This document shows, piece by piece, positions 16,500 through 24,919 of a stretch of 38,356 nt of DNA. The translations under genes were made by a program, and so were the position numbers. Below the pieces are notes generated by a model. It ran no database searches, was not told where the DNA came from, and saw only the letters and a program-made list of their open reading frames with translations. This DNA comes from an uncultured Anaeroplasmataceae bacterium (lineage in GTDB: Bacteria > Bacillota_I > Bacilli_A > Acholeplasmatales > Anaeroplasmataceae): assembly GCA_947589245.1 (NCBI GenBank), contig CANQBD010000014.1, positions 1 through 38,356 of the forward strand, read 5' to 3'. How positions within the stretch are numbered: position 1 is the first letter of the stretch; the number at the start of each line of letters is the position of its first letter.

Positions 16500-17362
16500 T
16501 AAAAGTTGATTTTAAAGGTAATAATAAAGAGGCAAAAGATTTTGTAAAAGAAATTGCCAGTAATCCAATGCTAAAGGATTTTGATGTAAATCTTAATAAT
16601 GTCAATGATTTTGCAACTTACCTAAAGGAAATTAATAATTGTCAAAAATGCTCTTGTTTAGAGAAGTGTGCTAATAATAGTATTGGCTACCAAACAATAA
16701 TTGAGAATGGTAATTTTCTTTTAAAGGAATGTAAATATAAAGAACAAGCCAAACAGAAATCTTTGCGTAATTCTTTAATTAATACTTTATTTGTATCTAA
16801 AAGTATTTTAAATGCTGCTTTAGCCAATTTTGAGGTTAATACTCCTAATCGTAAAAAAATTTATGAATATATTATTGATTTTATCAATAAAGAAAAGAAT
16901 AAAGAATTTGTTAAGGGCTTATACATTCATGGTAATTTTGCTACAGGTAAAACTTTTATTTTAGGCTGTATTGCTAATGAATTGGCTCGTAATGATATTA
17001 AGAGCTTAATCATCTATTTTCCAGATTTGGTTGTGGAACTTAAAAATGCGATTGGGACAGAACGTTTAGAAGAATTAATTAATTATTTAAAGAGTGTTGA
17101 TGTTTTATTAATTGATGATTTTGGTAGTGAGAATATGACAACTTGGCTACGTGATGAAATGCTTGGTTCAATTTTAAATTATCGTTTAATGGAACAAAAG
17201 CCTGTTTTTATTTCATCCAATTTAAATTTTGATAATGAATTAATTAGTCATTTAAGTATTACTAATTCACCGAGTGATCAATTAAAGGGAAATCGCCTTA
17301 AATCGCGTTTAAATGGTCTTGTTAAAAGTATTGAATTAGATAATAAAGAATATTTTAGATAG
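16496..17362 (+). CDS. dnaI: Primosomal helicase loader DnaI
   Basis: AAA+ ATPase that loads the replicative helicase. The N-terminal zinc-binding region has Cys at about 49, 52, 54 and 58 plus a later Cys near 79. The ATPase domain has Walker A GNFATGKT (146-153), Walker B VLLIDDFG (about 205-212) and a sensor segment PVFISSNLNF. Length 288 aa is close to Bacillus DnaI (311). It is the last gene of the polA-to-dnaI run. Confidence 0.93.
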   Translation: MIKVDFKGNNKEAKDFVKEIASNPMLKDFDVNLNNVNDFATYLKEINNCQKCSCLEKCANNSIGYQTIIENGNFLLKECKYKEQAKQKSLRNSLINTLFVSKSILNAALANFEVNTPNRKKIYEYIIDFINKEKNKEFVKGLYIHGNFATGKTFILGCIANELARNDIKSLIIYFPDLVVELKNAIGTERLEELINYLKSVDVLLIDDFGSENMTTWLRDEMLGSILNYRLMEQKPVFISSNLNFDNELISHLSITNSPSDQLKGNRLKSRLNGLVKSIELDNKEYFR

Positions 17363-17366
17363 ACTA

Positions 17367-17395
17367 TTGTCAAAACAATTTAAAAGCGTTATAAT
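17367..17395 (+). promoter_or_regulatory. Promoter of the thrS T-box transcript
   Basis: TTGTCA (17367-17372), a 17-bp spacer and TATAAT (17390-17395). The start of RNA would be near 17402, just before the T-box leader. Confidence 0.8.
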
Positions 17396-17401
17396 ATTTA
17401 C

Positions 17402-17618
17402 AAATCGTGATAATTGAGGACACGATAAAATAATTAGGCTATTATAGAGAGAATGTATTTGGTGCAAGCATTTATAGCAAATATTTTATTACCACCTCAA
17501 GAGATGAGTAGAGGAAATGCTACTTCGTATGTCTGCGTTAAAGATTTTGAGGTGTTAGATTTTATCTAAAATTAAGGTGGTACCGCGAATAATTCGTCCT
17601 TTTTAAAGGGCGTTTTTT
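17402..17618 (+). promoter_or_regulatory. T-box riboswitch controlling thrS
   Basis: The leader carries the invariant T-box AAGGTGGTACCGCG at 17574-17587, immediately followed by an intrinsic terminator (CGTCCTTT paired with AAAGGGCG, 17595-17612, then T7). Uncharged tRNA-Thr would stabilise the antiterminator. The specifier should lie in Stem I, and the ACC codons at 17491-17496 are the best candidates, which I infer from the gene rather than from a folded model. Confidence 0.92.
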
Positions 17619-17649
17619 TATTTTAAAGTATTTTTAGGAGGAAAAGAAA

Positions 17650-19551
17650 ATGATAAAGGTAGAGTTAAAGGATGGAAGTAAAAAGGATGTTGAAAATGGT
17701 AAACTAATTATTGAATTAGTCAAGGAATTAGCACCTAGTTTAGCTAAGAAATGTTGTGTAGCTAAGATTGATGGTGAGCTTGTAGATTTAAAAACAGCTT
17801 TAGTTAAGGATTGTAAGCTTGAATTAGTTTTATTAGAAGATGAAGAGGCTTTTCAAGTTTTAAATCATTCTTGTGCCCATTTACTTGCTCAAGCGATGAA
17901 TAGATTATATCCTGGTACCTGCTTTGGTGTTGGTCCGGCAATAGAGGAGGGCTTTTACTATGACTTTGCTGTCAATGGTAATGTAGCTTTAGAGGATTTA
18001 CCAAAGATTGAAGAGGAAATGAAGAAAATTGTTAAAGAAAATATTGCTATCAATCATTCATATTTAGCTAAAGATTTAGCGAAGAAAAAATTTAAGAATG
18101 ATAAATTCAAATGTGAATTAATTGATGCTGTTGAGGCTTCAGAGGTTGGCATTTATGAACAAGGTGATTATGCTGATGTTTGTCGTGGACCGCATGTTAT
18201 TTCTACTGGTGTTTTAAAGAATTTTAAACTTTTAAATGTTTCTGGTGCTTATTGGCGTGGCGATTCTAAAAATGAAATGTTAACTCGTATTTATGGTACC
18301 TGCTTTGCAACAAAGGAAGCTTTAGATGAATATTTAAATATGTTAGAAGAACGCAAGAAAAGAGATCATCGTAAGATTGGTAAGGAACTAGAGCTATTTA
18401 TGCTTTCAGAATATGGTCCTGGTTTTCCATTTTGGTTGCCTAAGGGTATGATGTTAAAAAATACATTAACTGCTTTTTGGACTGATATTCATATTAAGGC
18501 TGGTTATCAATTTATTCAAACACCTATTATGTTAAATAGAGAATTATGGGAAATTTCTGGTCATTGGTTTAACTATAAAGAGAATATGTACACTTCAACA
18601 ATTGATGAAAATGAGTATGCAATTAAACCGATGAACTGTCCGGGTGGAATGTTGGTTTACAAAAACTCAATTCATTCTTATAAGGAATTCCCTTTGAGAT
18701 TAGCTGAATTAGGTTTGGTTCATCGTCATGAAGCAAGTGGTGCTTTGAATGGTTTATTTAGAGTAAGAACATTTACTCAAGATGATGCCCATATTTTTAT
18801 GACTGAAGATCAAATTTGTGATGAGATTGCTGCAATTATTTTACTATATCAAAAGGTATATTCTGTATTTAATCTAAAATTTCATATTGAATTATCAACT
18901 CGTCCACTTGAAAAATATATTGGTGAAATTGCTGTTTGGGACAAGGCTGAAAAGGCCTTAGCTGAGGCTTGTACAAAGGCTGGATTTGAATATAAGTTAA
19001 ATGAAGGTGATGGTGCTTTCTATGGTCCTAAGTTAGACTTTAAGCTTCGTGATTCCATGAATAGAATTTGGCAATGTGGTACTATTCAATTAGATATGAA
19101 TTTACCAGAAAGGTTCGATTTAACTTATGTTGATGCTGATGGTAGTAAAAAGCGTCCAATTATGATTCATCGTGCTTTATTTGGCTCATTTGAAAGATTT
19201 ATTGGCATTTTAATTGAACATTATGCTGGTGCTTTTCCAACATGGTTGGCTCCTGTTCAAGTTGTCATTTTACCTGTTAATTTAGGTCTTCACAAAGAAT
19301 ATTGTGATAAGCTTCAAAGTATTTTTTTAGATAAATCAATTCGTTTTGAAGCTGATTATCGTGATGAAAAGCTTGGTTACAAGATTAGAGAATCACAAAC
19401 AAAGAAGGTTCCATATACTCTTGTTATTGGTGATAAGGAAATTGAAAATAATTTAGTTACTTATCGTAAATATGGTACTACTGAACAAATTACAGTTAAC
19501 ATAGAAGAATTTATTGAAATAATTAAAAAACACAATGAAAATTATAATTAA
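17650..19551 (+). CDS. thrS: Threonine-tRNA ligase
   Basis: Charges tRNA-Thr. The N-terminal TGS domain (about residues 1-60) leads to the editing domain with HSCAHLLAQAM (HxxxH). The class II catalytic core has MNCPGGM (zinc Cys), HRHEASGALNGLFRVR (motif 2), IHRALFGSFERF (motif 3), then the anticodon-binding domain. Length 633 aa is standard. AGGAGG precedes the ATG. Expression is under the T-box upstream. Confidence 0.97.
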   Translation: MIKVELKDGSKKDVENGKLIIELVKELAPSLAKKCCVAKIDGELVDLKTALVKDCKLELVLLEDEEAFQVLNHSCAHLLAQAMNRLYPGTCFGVGPAIEEGFYYDFAVNGNVALEDLPKIEEEMKKIVKENIAINHSYLAKDLAKKKFKNDKFKCELIDAVEASEVGIYEQGDYADVCRGPHVISTGVLKNFKLLNVSGAYWRGDSKNEMLTRIYGTCFATKEALDEYLNMLEERKKRDHRKIGKELELFMLSEYGPGFPFWLPKGMMLKNTLTAFWTDIHIKAGYQFIQTPIMLNRELWEISGHWFNYKENMYTSTIDENEYAIKPMNCPGGMLVYKNSIHSYKEFPLRLAELGLVHRHEASGALNGLFRVRTFTQDDAHIFMTEDQICDEIAAIILLYQKVYSVFNLKFHIELSTRPLEKYIGEIAVWDKAEKALAEACTKAGFEYKLNEGDGAFYGPKLDFKLRDSMNRIWQCGTIQLDMNLPERFDLTYVDADGSKKRPIMIHRALFGSFERFIGILIEHYAGAFPTWLAPVQVVILPVNLGLHKEYCDKLQSIFLDKSIRFEADYRDEKLGYKIRESQTKKVPYTLVIGDKEIENNLVTYRKYGTTEQITVNIEEFIEIIKKHNENYN

Positions 19552-19571
19552 TTAGATAGAAGGTGATACTT

Positions 19572-21116
19572 GTGGGGTTACTTGAGGTTGAAGGTCTAAA
19601 ATTCAAGTATGCCGATCAAGAGCTATATAATTCAATCAATTTTCGTATTTTGCCAAAGGAACATATTGTTTTAGTAGGTGAAAATGGTTGTGGCAAATCG
19701 ACCTTTATGAATTTAATAGCTGGAAATTTGATTCCAGATGCTGGTAAAATTACTTGGTTTAATAATGTCAGCTATGGCTATTTAGATCAACAATTAAAGG
19801 TTCAGTTAGATGTGACTATCAACGAATATTTAACTGAAGTATTTGCTCCTTTGTATGCTAAAGAAGCTTTGATGAATAGTTATTATGAAAAGCTAAATAA
19901 CTGTCCTGTATCTGAGTATGAAAAATATTTAAATTATGCCCAAACCATTCAAGATGAATTAGAGGAAAAGAACTTTTATCAAATCAATTCTACTCTTGGT
20001 AACATGATCAATGGTTTAGGTATTGCTAGCTATGGCCTTAACACTCATTTAAAGCATTTAAGCGGTGGGCAAAGAGCTAAAGTATATTTAGCAAAGCTAT
20101 TATTAGATGCTCCAGATGTCTTATTAATGGATGAGCCTACTAACTTTTTAGATAGTGGTCATATTGAATGGTTAGCTAAATATTTAAAAGGTTTTGATAA
20201 GGCTTTTGTAGTTATTAGTCATGATGAGGAATTTTTAAGACAAATTGGAAGGGTTGTTTATTGTCTTGCTAACAAAGAAATGGTTAGATATAAAATGGAC
20301 TATGATATGTTTTTAAAAGAAAAAGCTTTACGTGATAAACAATATCAAAGTGCTTATGAAAATCAACAAAAATTTATTAAGCATACGCAGGCTTTTATTC
20401 AAAAGAATATTGTAAGAGCTACCACAAGCAAACAAGCCCAATCAAGAAGAAAGATGCTTGAACGTTTAAAGGTGCTTGAAAAGCCAACTTACCATGAAAC
20501 TATGCATATCCACTTTCCTTATTCTAAGGATTTAGGACAAGATGTTCTAAAATTAGCTAATTTAACGGTTGGCTATAATGGTAAACAAGTTTTAAATGAT
20601 TTAAATTTTTTACTAAAGCATAATCAAAAGGTAGTAATCTTAGGTCGTAATGGCATTGGTAAATCAACTATTATTAAAACAATTGTAGGAGATTTGAAGC
20701 CTATTAGTGGCAGTTTTACTTGGAATCCATCTGTTGACATGAATTATTTTTCTCAAGAAGAGGAATATGATAATGTTACTACCCCCATAAGCTATTTAAA
20801 GCGCTACTATCCATTGAAAACAGATGGTGAGCTTAGAAGTATTTTGGCTACAACTGGTATAAAGGGTGAATTAGCTACTAGGCCAATGATTCAGTTATCA
20901 GGTGGTCAGCAGACTAAGGTCCGACTTGCACTTATGACGATTAAAAAAAGTAATGTCTTAATTTTTGATGAACCAACTAATCACCTAGATGTCTATTCTA
21001 AATCAGAATTATGGGATAGTATTAATGAGTTTAAAGGCTCGGTAATACTAGTTACTCACGAAAGTGATTTTTATGAAGATTTAGTTGATGTAGTCTTAGA
21101 ATTTACAGATAAATAA
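19572..21116 (+). CDS. ABC-F family ATPase (ribosome-associated)
   Basis: Two ABC domains in one soluble chain without membrane segments, the form of ABC-F proteins that act on the ribosome E site. Domain 1 has GENGCGKST and LSGGQRAKVYLAK. The charged linker (QAQSRRKMLERLKVLEKP) is the P-site tRNA-interaction motif region. Domain 2 has GRNGIGKST and LSGGQQTKVRLA. It resembles YbiT/YkpA-type housekeeping members more than resistance proteins, but I cannot assign a subgroup firmly. I choose the GTG at 19572 because AGGTGA lies 5 bp before it; a GTG at 19563 would fall inside that ribosome site. The protein is 514 aa. Confidence 0.88.
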   Translation: MGLLEVEGLKFKYADQELYNSINFRILPKEHIVLVGENGCGKSTFMNLIAGNLIPDAGKITWFNNVSYGYLDQQLKVQLDVTINEYLTEVFAPLYAKEALMNSYYEKLNNCPVSEYEKYLNYAQTIQDELEEKNFYQINSTLGNMINGLGIASYGLNTHLKHLSGGQRAKVYLAKLLLDAPDVLLMDEPTNFLDSGHIEWLAKYLKGFDKAFVVISHDEEFLRQIGRVVYCLANKEMVRYKMDYDMFLKEKALRDKQYQSAYENQQKFIKHTQAFIQKNIVRATTSKQAQSRRKMLERLKVLEKPTYHETMHIHFPYSKDLGQDVLKLANLTVGYNGKQVLNDLNFLLKHNQKVVILGRNGIGKSTIIKTIVGDLKPISGSFTWNPSVDMNYFSQEEEYDNVTTPISYLKRYYPLKTDGELRSILATTGIKGELATRPMIQLSGGQQTKVRLALMTIKKSNVLIFDEPTNHLDVYSKSELWDSINEFKGSVILVTHESDFYEDLVDVVLEFTDK

Positions 21117-21119
21117 AGA

Positions 21120-21148
21120 GCCATAGGCTAGGCCTATGGCCTTTTTTT
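21120..21148 (+). terminator. Intrinsic terminator after the ABC-F gene
   Basis: GCCATAGGC-TAG-GCCTATGGC, a perfect 9-bp stem followed by C and seven T residues. Confidence 0.92.
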
Positions 21149-21189
21149 AAATATGTATTGATATAATCAGTCAAGCCACAATATTTTTC

Positions 21190-21218
21190 TTGACTTTTCA
21201 ACGTAAAATTAATATAAT
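21190..21218 (+). promoter_or_regulatory. Promoter of yceD-rpmF
   Basis: TTGACT (21190-21195), a 17-bp spacer and TATAAT (21213-21218), starting RNA about 15 bp before the first gene. Confidence 0.8.
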
Positions 21219-21239
21219 TATCAATGCTGAGGTGATTTT

Positions 21240-21701
21240 ATGAAGTTTACTTTAGCTCAGTTAACAAAACTTCCGATGCCCTATAAAATTGCTGAAGAAT
21301 TAGATTTATCTTTAGAACTTAATGGTTTTGAAGATATTATTTCAATCGGCAAAACCCTTGTTGAATATGAAATTAAGCCTCGAGGTACTGATACCTATTT
21401 GTTTAATTTTCATATTAAAGCAGATTTGGTAATGCAATGTGCTATAAGCTTACAGGAAGTACCAATACATATTGATACATTGGCAGAAGAAATTTATACT
21501 ACTGATAATCATTTAGAGGATGCGTTTATCATTGAAGGTCAAACACTTGACACTAAGGAAGCTGTTTTAACTAATATATTGGTTAATAAACCAATGAAGG
21601 TTGTGGCTCCTAATGTTAACTTTAATGATGATGTTGATGATTCTGATGATGGTGAAGGGTCAATAAATCCGGCCTTTGCTAAATTAAAGGATTTATTATA
21701 G
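21240..21701 (+). CDS. yceD: YceD family (DUF177) protein
   Basis: Family members act in 23S rRNA or 50S subunit metabolism and are almost always encoded just before rpmF, as here (13-bp gap). The 153-aa protein has the central family pattern around [17 protein letters not shown], where a conserved Cys is followed by a beta-rich segment, then an acidic tail ([11 protein letters not shown]) and the [11 protein letters not shown] ending. Confidence 0.88.
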   Translation: MKFTLAQLTKLPMPYKIAEELDLSLELNGFEDIISIGKTLVEYEIKPRGTDTYLFNFHIKADLVMQCAISLQEVPIHIDTLAEEIYTTDNHLEDAFIIEGQTLDTKEAVLTNILVNKPMKVVAPNVNFNDDVDDSDDGEGSINPAFAKLKDLL

Positions 21702-21714
21702 GAGGTGTAAAAAG

Positions 21715-21909
21715 ATGGCAGTACCTAAGCATAGAGTTACTAGAATGAAGAAGGGATTAAGACGTTCTCATCAAGCATTAAGTGTTCCTGGTATGATTAC
21801 TTGTCCTAACTGTGGTGAATTAACTTTATCTCATAGAGTTTGTTCAAATTGTGGTTTTTACAAAGGTAAACAAGTAGTTGCTCCAAAGGCTGAAAAAACT
21901 GAGGAATAA
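21715..21909 (+). CDS. rpmF: 50S ribosomal protein L32
   Basis: Opens with the family's [19 protein letters not shown] and has a zinc ribbon CPNC...CSNC. At 64 aa it is close to the usual 57-60, with a short extra tail ending EKTEE. AGGAGG lies 9 bp before the ATG. It is a zinc-type (C+) paralogue. Confidence 0.97.
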   Translation: MAVPKHRVTRMKKGLRRSHQALSVPGMITCPNCGELTLSHRVCSNCGFYKGKQVVAPKAEKTEE

Positions 21910-21930
21910 TTTTAAAATATTCTTTATAGA

Positions 21931-21960
21931 AATAGACACTTGGGGTGTCTATTTTCTATT
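21931..21960 (+). terminator. Terminator after rpmF
   Basis: AATAGACAC-TTGGG-GTGTCTATT, a 9-bp stem followed by TTCTATTTT. Confidence 0.85.
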
Positions 21961-21988
21961 TTATCCTATATAAAGGTAGGTGTTTTTG

Positions 21989-22912
21989 ATGTATATACAT
22001 AAGACAGTTTTACTAAATGAGGCAATAGATATGCTAGCTATTAAGCCAAATGGAATTTATGTTGATGCAACAACAGGTGGTGGCGGACATAGTTCATTGA
22101 TCTTAGAAAAGCTTTCAACTGGTCATCTGTATTGCTTTGATCAAGATGAATATGCTTTTACTAAAAGTAAATCACGCTTAGATGCCATAGGTTCTAATTA
22201 TACTTTTGTTCATGCTAATTTTTGTAATTTAAAAGAAGAATTAGCTAAATTTAATGTCAATAAAATTGATGGTATAATCTATGATTTAGGTGTATCATCA
22301 TTTCAATTAGATATGGAAGAAAGAGGCTTTTCTTATCGTTTAGATGCTCCACTTGATATGCGTATGAATCAAAAACAAGAGTTTTCAGCTTATAATCTTG
22401 TCAATGAATATTCTTATGAAGATTTAGTTAAAGTGTTATTCACATATGGTGAAGAACCTTTCGCTAAAAATATTGCTAGAGAAATTGAAAAGACTCGCAT
22501 AAAAAAACCTATTGAAACAACTTTTGAACTTGTTGACATTATTAGGCGAGCATTACCTCAAAAGGTATTAAATAAAAAAGGTCACCCTGCTAAGCAAACA
22601 TTTCAAGCATTGAGAATAGTTGTAAATGATGAATTGCGTGTTTTTGAAAAAAGTATTAACGAAGCATTAGAAATGTTAAATTCTGATGGTAGAGCTTGTG
22701 TTATAACTTTTCACTCACTTGAGGATCGAATCTGCAAGAAAGTATTTAAAGAAAGAAGTACGTTAGATATTCCTAAGGGTGTACCAATGATTATCAAGGA
22801 GGAAGCTCCTTTTGAATTAATTACTAAAAAACCAATCATACCAACTTCTGATGAAGTATTAGAAAATAATCGTTCTCATAGTGCTAAAATGAGGGTTATT
22901 CGGAAACGTTAA
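21989..22912 (+). CDS. rsmH: 16S rRNA m4C1402 methyltransferase
   Basis: SAM-dependent enzyme that methylates N4 of C1402 in the decoding centre. The SAM loop DATTGGGGHS, the IIYDLGVSSFQLD segment and the ITFHSLEDRICK motif are diagnostic. I choose the ATG at 21989 (MYIHKTVLLNE, 307 aa), with AGGTAGGTG upstream; the track-length frame from GTG 21980 begins inside that ribosome site. In Bacillus this gene opens the dcw cell-division cluster, but here it is followed by a tRNA and the integrated element, so the cluster is broken. Confidence 0.95.
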   Translation: MYIHKTVLLNEAIDMLAIKPNGIYVDATTGGGGHSSLILEKLSTGHLYCFDQDEYAFTKSKSRLDAIGSNYTFVHANFCNLKEELAKFNVNKIDGIIYDLGVSSFQLDMEERGFSYRLDAPLDMRMNQKQEFSAYNLVNEYSYEDLVKVLFTYGEEPFAKNIAREIEKTRIKKPIETTFELVDIIRRALPQKVLNKKGHPAKQTFQALRIVVNDELRVFEKSINEALEMLNSDGRACVITFHSLEDRICKKVFKERSTLDIPKGVPMIIKEEAPFELITKKPIIPTSDEVLENNRSHSAKMRVIRKR

Positions 22913-22944
22913 AAATGTTAAATATTACAAAATATATTTTTATC

Positions 22945-22973
22945 TTGACTTTAAAAAATTAATTTTATATAAT
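22945..22973 (+). promoter_or_regulatory. tRNA-Leu promoter
   Basis: TTGACT (22945-22950), a 17-bp spacer and TATAAT (22968-22973), 20 bp before the tRNA. Confidence 0.85.
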
Positions 22974-22993
22974 TATTGCGTTAAGATAAATAT

Positions 22994-23077
22994 GCGGGTA
23001 TGGCGAAACTGGCAGACGCGCTAGACTTAGAATCTAGTTCCCACGGAGTGCAGGTTCAATTCCTGTTACCCGCACCA
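22994..23077 (+). tRNA. tRNA-Leu (anticodon UAG)
   Basis: An 84-nt class II tRNA with acceptor GCGGGTA pairing with TACCCGC, encoded CCA end, anticodon stem CTAGA/TCTAG, loop CTTAGAA with anticodon TAG at 23028-23030, a short variable arm and T-arm GTTCAATTCC. It reads CUA and probably other CUN codons. Its 3' end is the integration target of the neighbouring elements and remains intact after integration. Confidence 0.96.
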
Positions 23078-23088
23078 TGTTTGAAATT
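23066..23088 (+). repeat. attL: left attachment site of element 1
   Basis: TTACCCGCACCATG, the last 12 bases of the tRNA plus TG, is repeated exactly at 36533-36546. After one mismatch the match continues for TTGAAATT. The 14-bp part is the likely target repeat. The following 8 bp may instead reflect similarity between the left ends of elements 1 and 2. Confidence 0.85.
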
Positions 23089-23126
23089 GAAATTAGGTGT
23101 CGGTCTAATTTTCAATATAATTAAGG

Positions 23127-23177
23127 AAAAAGGTTGATATATCAAGGTATTTAATACTTTGTGAATCAGCCTTTTTT
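23127..23177. terminator. Bidirectional terminator between tRNA and int
   Basis: AAAAAGGTTGAT pairs with ATCAGCCTTTTTT across a nested inner stem (AAGGTAT...AATACTT), with A tract before and T tract after, so it can serve the int gene (leftward) and tRNA read-through (rightward). The second element has a related hairpin at 36592-36650. Confidence 0.7.
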
Positions 23178-23205
23178 GTTTTTATTAATCTTTAAAAAGG
23201 TTGAA

Positions 23206-23243
23206 TTTCGAAACTGGTCAGCTCCTTGACATGTTTCGAAAAA
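23206..23243. repeat. Integrase-binding-type repeats beside int
   Basis: Two TTTCGAAA palindromes (23207-23214 and 23234-23241) lie 27 bp apart. The second sits in CATGTTTCGAAA, a near copy of CATGTTTGAAA at the attL edge (23076-23086). The same arrangement occurs beside the second integrase (36658-36695). They are probably core- or arm-type sites for the recombinase. Confidence 0.5.
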
Positions 23244-24188
23244 TCATAAATTATTCAAAGGATTAAATTTATAGTTATTTTCCTTTATTTCATCATTTGT
23301 AAAGTCAAGATAGCGCTGTGTCATCTCTAGTTCTGAATGACCAAGTAATTCTTTGACTGTATAAATATCAGCACCATTTTTTAATAGCTCAGTGGCATAA
23401 AAGTGTCTTAGCTTGTGAGAACTCAACACATCAATATTTAAATCATGCTTCAGCTTATATAGCATAGAAGACACTGACTGTTTATGAATATGACCTGAGC
23501 CTAAAGCAAACAAATATGGGTTAAGGGTAGATTTGTTATTCTCAATCTGCTTCAATATCAACACTTCAATTTTTTGATTGAAATAACAATATCTACCTTT
23601 TCCAGATTTGGTGAAGTCTAAATAAATAGACCTATTTTTGAAATCGATATTCTCAACTTTTATGTTAACTAATTCGTTTCTTCGGATTCCTGTTCCTATT
23701 AACAAGTAAATCATTAGTTGGTGTGAAAGCTTCATACTATTGATGTGAGCTAATATCAGCTTAACATCAGATTTCTTTACAGGTTCTATTTTAGATTTTG
23801 TTTCTCTAAGCTTCTTATACGAAAAGTTTGGAAGATCAATCACTCCAATTTCGGCTAATCTTTTAAGCATTGTTTGTAAGATTCCGATTCGTTTATTAAT
23901 AGAAATAGGCTTATTTCCTTTATGAAGAGAAAACTTGATGAAGTGATCAATCACAGTTTGATTAATATCTTTAGTTTCAACGACTTGTTCCTGACTGAAG
24001 AAGTTAAAGACTAAACTTAAATTATCTTTATAATAAATCAATGTATCAGGTCGTGAATATGGTTCTCTAATTTTAAGATATAATCTTAATGCAGCATTCA
24101 GATTCATTGATTTAATTGTTTTTTCTTTATTAGCTATAAGTGAAATAATATCAATAATTGAAATATTAGAATTTAGTATATCATTCAT
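23244..24188 (-). CDS. Tyrosine recombinase (integrase) of element 1
   Basis: Catalyses integration into and excision from the tRNA-Leu site. The 314-aa protein has an N-terminal SAM-like core-binding domain (about residues 28-112) and a C-terminal catalytic domain. Catalytic residues visible are R169 (TGIRRNEL), a beta-hairpin Lys in TKSGKGRY (about 194-197), H258 and R261 (SHKLRH), H284 (LLGHSE) and the nucleophile Y293 (TQRYLDF). It is XerC/D-like in size and lacks the long arm-binding domain of lambda-type integrases. GGAG lies before the ATG. It is the gene nearest the tRNA, and the second element encodes a close homologue. Confidence 0.95.
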   Translation of the reverse strand: MNDILNSNISIIDIISLIANKEKTIKSMNLNAALRLYLKIREPYSRPDTLIYYKDNLSLVFNFFSQEQVVETKDINQTVIDHFIKFSLHKGNKPISINKRIGILQTMLKRLAEIGVIDLPNFSYKKLRETKSKIEPVKKSDVKLILAHINSMKLSHQLMIYLLIGTGIRRNELVNIKVENIDFKNRSIYLDFTKSGKGRYCYFNQKIEVLILKQIENNKSTLNPYLFALGSGHIHKQSVSSMLYKLKHDLNIDVLSSHKLRHFYATELLKNGADIYTVKELLGHSELEMTQRYLDFTNDEIKENNYKFNPLNNL

Positions 24189-24222
24189 ATGTATAATCTC
24201 CTTTATTATAGTGTGTTTAGAT

Positions 24223-24253
24223 ATTATACAAAATGACTATACCATATTTTGGT
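24223..24253 (-). promoter_or_regulatory. Conserved int promoter/operator block
   Basis: On the minus strand TATAAT (24223-24228) precedes int by about 35 bp. The surrounding 20 bases are nearly repeated upstream of the second integrase (37676-37696), in an otherwise diverged region. An ACCATATTTTGGT dyad (24241-24253) lies in the -35 area. I infer a regulated int promoter. Confidence 0.45.
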
Positions 24254-24291
24254 GTTTAGCTTGCGAATTCAATTAATGTTAAATTAAAATA

Positions 24292-24579
24292 TTAATATTT
24301 TTCGTTATTTTTAGCCAATGAGAGAAGAAGCTGATCATATTTATTATTTAAATTTTCTTCCCTCTGTACAGCCTCTGCAAGTTTTTTATTGAGTTCCTTA
24401 ATTTCTTTTATATTTTCTTCTATTAATTTTTGTCTTCCAATGTTTAGAATGATTTGGAAAAACATAATAATTGCTATTCCAGCTATGATTACAATTATCC
24501 AAGAAAAATTTCTATAAAAAAAATTTTGATACATTCCATCTGTCAATTCAACAATTTCTTCAACGTAATCGCAATTCAT
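24292..24579 (-). CDS. Single-pass membrane protein with coiled-coil tail
   Basis: I do not recognise a family. The 95-aa protein has a hydrophilic N-terminus (about 25 aa), one membrane helix (FSWIIVIIAGIAIIMFFQII), then a charged helical tail (IEENIKEIKELNKKLAEAV) likely to form a coiled coil in the cytoplasm. The start is the ATG at 24579, 8 bp after GGAGG; an in-frame upstream ATG lies inside that ribosome site. It lies between int and the XRE repressor, where temperate elements often carry immunity or exclusion genes, so superinfection exclusion is a guess. A filamentous-phage coat-like role is less likely because of strand and position. Confidence 0.7.
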   Translation of the reverse strand: MNCDYVEEIVELTDGMYQNFFYRNFSWIIVIIAGIAIIMFFQIILNIGRQKLIEENIKEIKELNKKLAEAVQREENLNNKYDQLLLSLAKNNEKY

Positions 24580-24627
24580 AATATATACCTCCAATTAATT
24601 ATTTTGTTTAGATTGATCCTAAATTAA

Positions 24628-24644
24628 ATTGTAAACCATACAAT
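24628..24644. repeat. Short inverted repeat in the XRE-membrane gene gap
   Basis: ATTGT-AAACCAT-ACAAT lies between the XRE stop and the membrane-protein start. Its GTAAAC core is shared with the divergent promoter region (24885-24890), so it may be another repressor site. Confidence 0.35.
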
Positions 24645-24656
24645 GTCTTTCATTAA

Positions 24657-24863
24657 TCACTTTAAAAGGTCATCATATGAACATTCAAAAAAAATAGTAA
24701 GTCTTTCTAATATTTCATATGTTGGCATTCGTTGACCATTTAAGTAAAGAGTAATAGTCGACCTATTTAGCCCTATTGATTTGGCTAGGTCTACATTTTT
24801 AATGTGTTTTTCAATCATTAATGATTTTAAATTTTCTTTAAAATTAATTTTACTCATCTCCAT
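24657..24863 (-). CDS. XRE/Cro-CI family repressor
   Basis: A 68-aa single-domain helix-turn-helix protein: VDLAKSIGLNRSTITLYLNG is the HTH (about residues 24-43), followed by QRMPTYEILERLTIFFECSYDDLL, the usual end of Cro/CI-like domains. It probably controls the lysogeny-like switch, because a perfect rightward promoter begins 12 bp upstream. Two starts are possible (ATGGAG at 24863 or ATGAGT six bases later); GGAG overlaps the first codons, so neither has a normal ribosome site and translation may be weak. Confidence 0.88.
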   Translation of the reverse strand: MEMSKINFKENLKSLMIEKHIKNVDLAKSIGLNRSTITLYLNGQRMPTYEILERLTIFFECSYDDLLK

Positions 24864-24874
24864 TCAAAAAAATA

Positions 24875-24903
24875 TTGACAAAATGTAAACGGCAACATAT
24901 AAT
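24875..24903 (+). promoter_or_regulatory. Perfect consensus rightward promoter
   Basis: TTGACA (24875-24880), exactly 17 bp, TATAAT (24898-24903): both hexamers are perfect. It points away from the XRE gene into a long leader and then the DUF3846 operon. A promoter this strong in a temperate element is normally held off by a repressor. The imperfect dyad TGTAAAC (24884-24890) / GTTTGCA (24913-24919) flanks the -10. Confidence 0.88.
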
Positions 24904-24919
24904 AATGGTACAGTTTGCA
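24884..24919. promoter_or_regulatory. Candidate repressor operator
   Basis: TGTAAAC and GTTTGCA are inverted with one mismatch and straddle the -10 of the perfect promoter. I infer this is a site for the adjacent XRE repressor. Confidence 0.4.
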
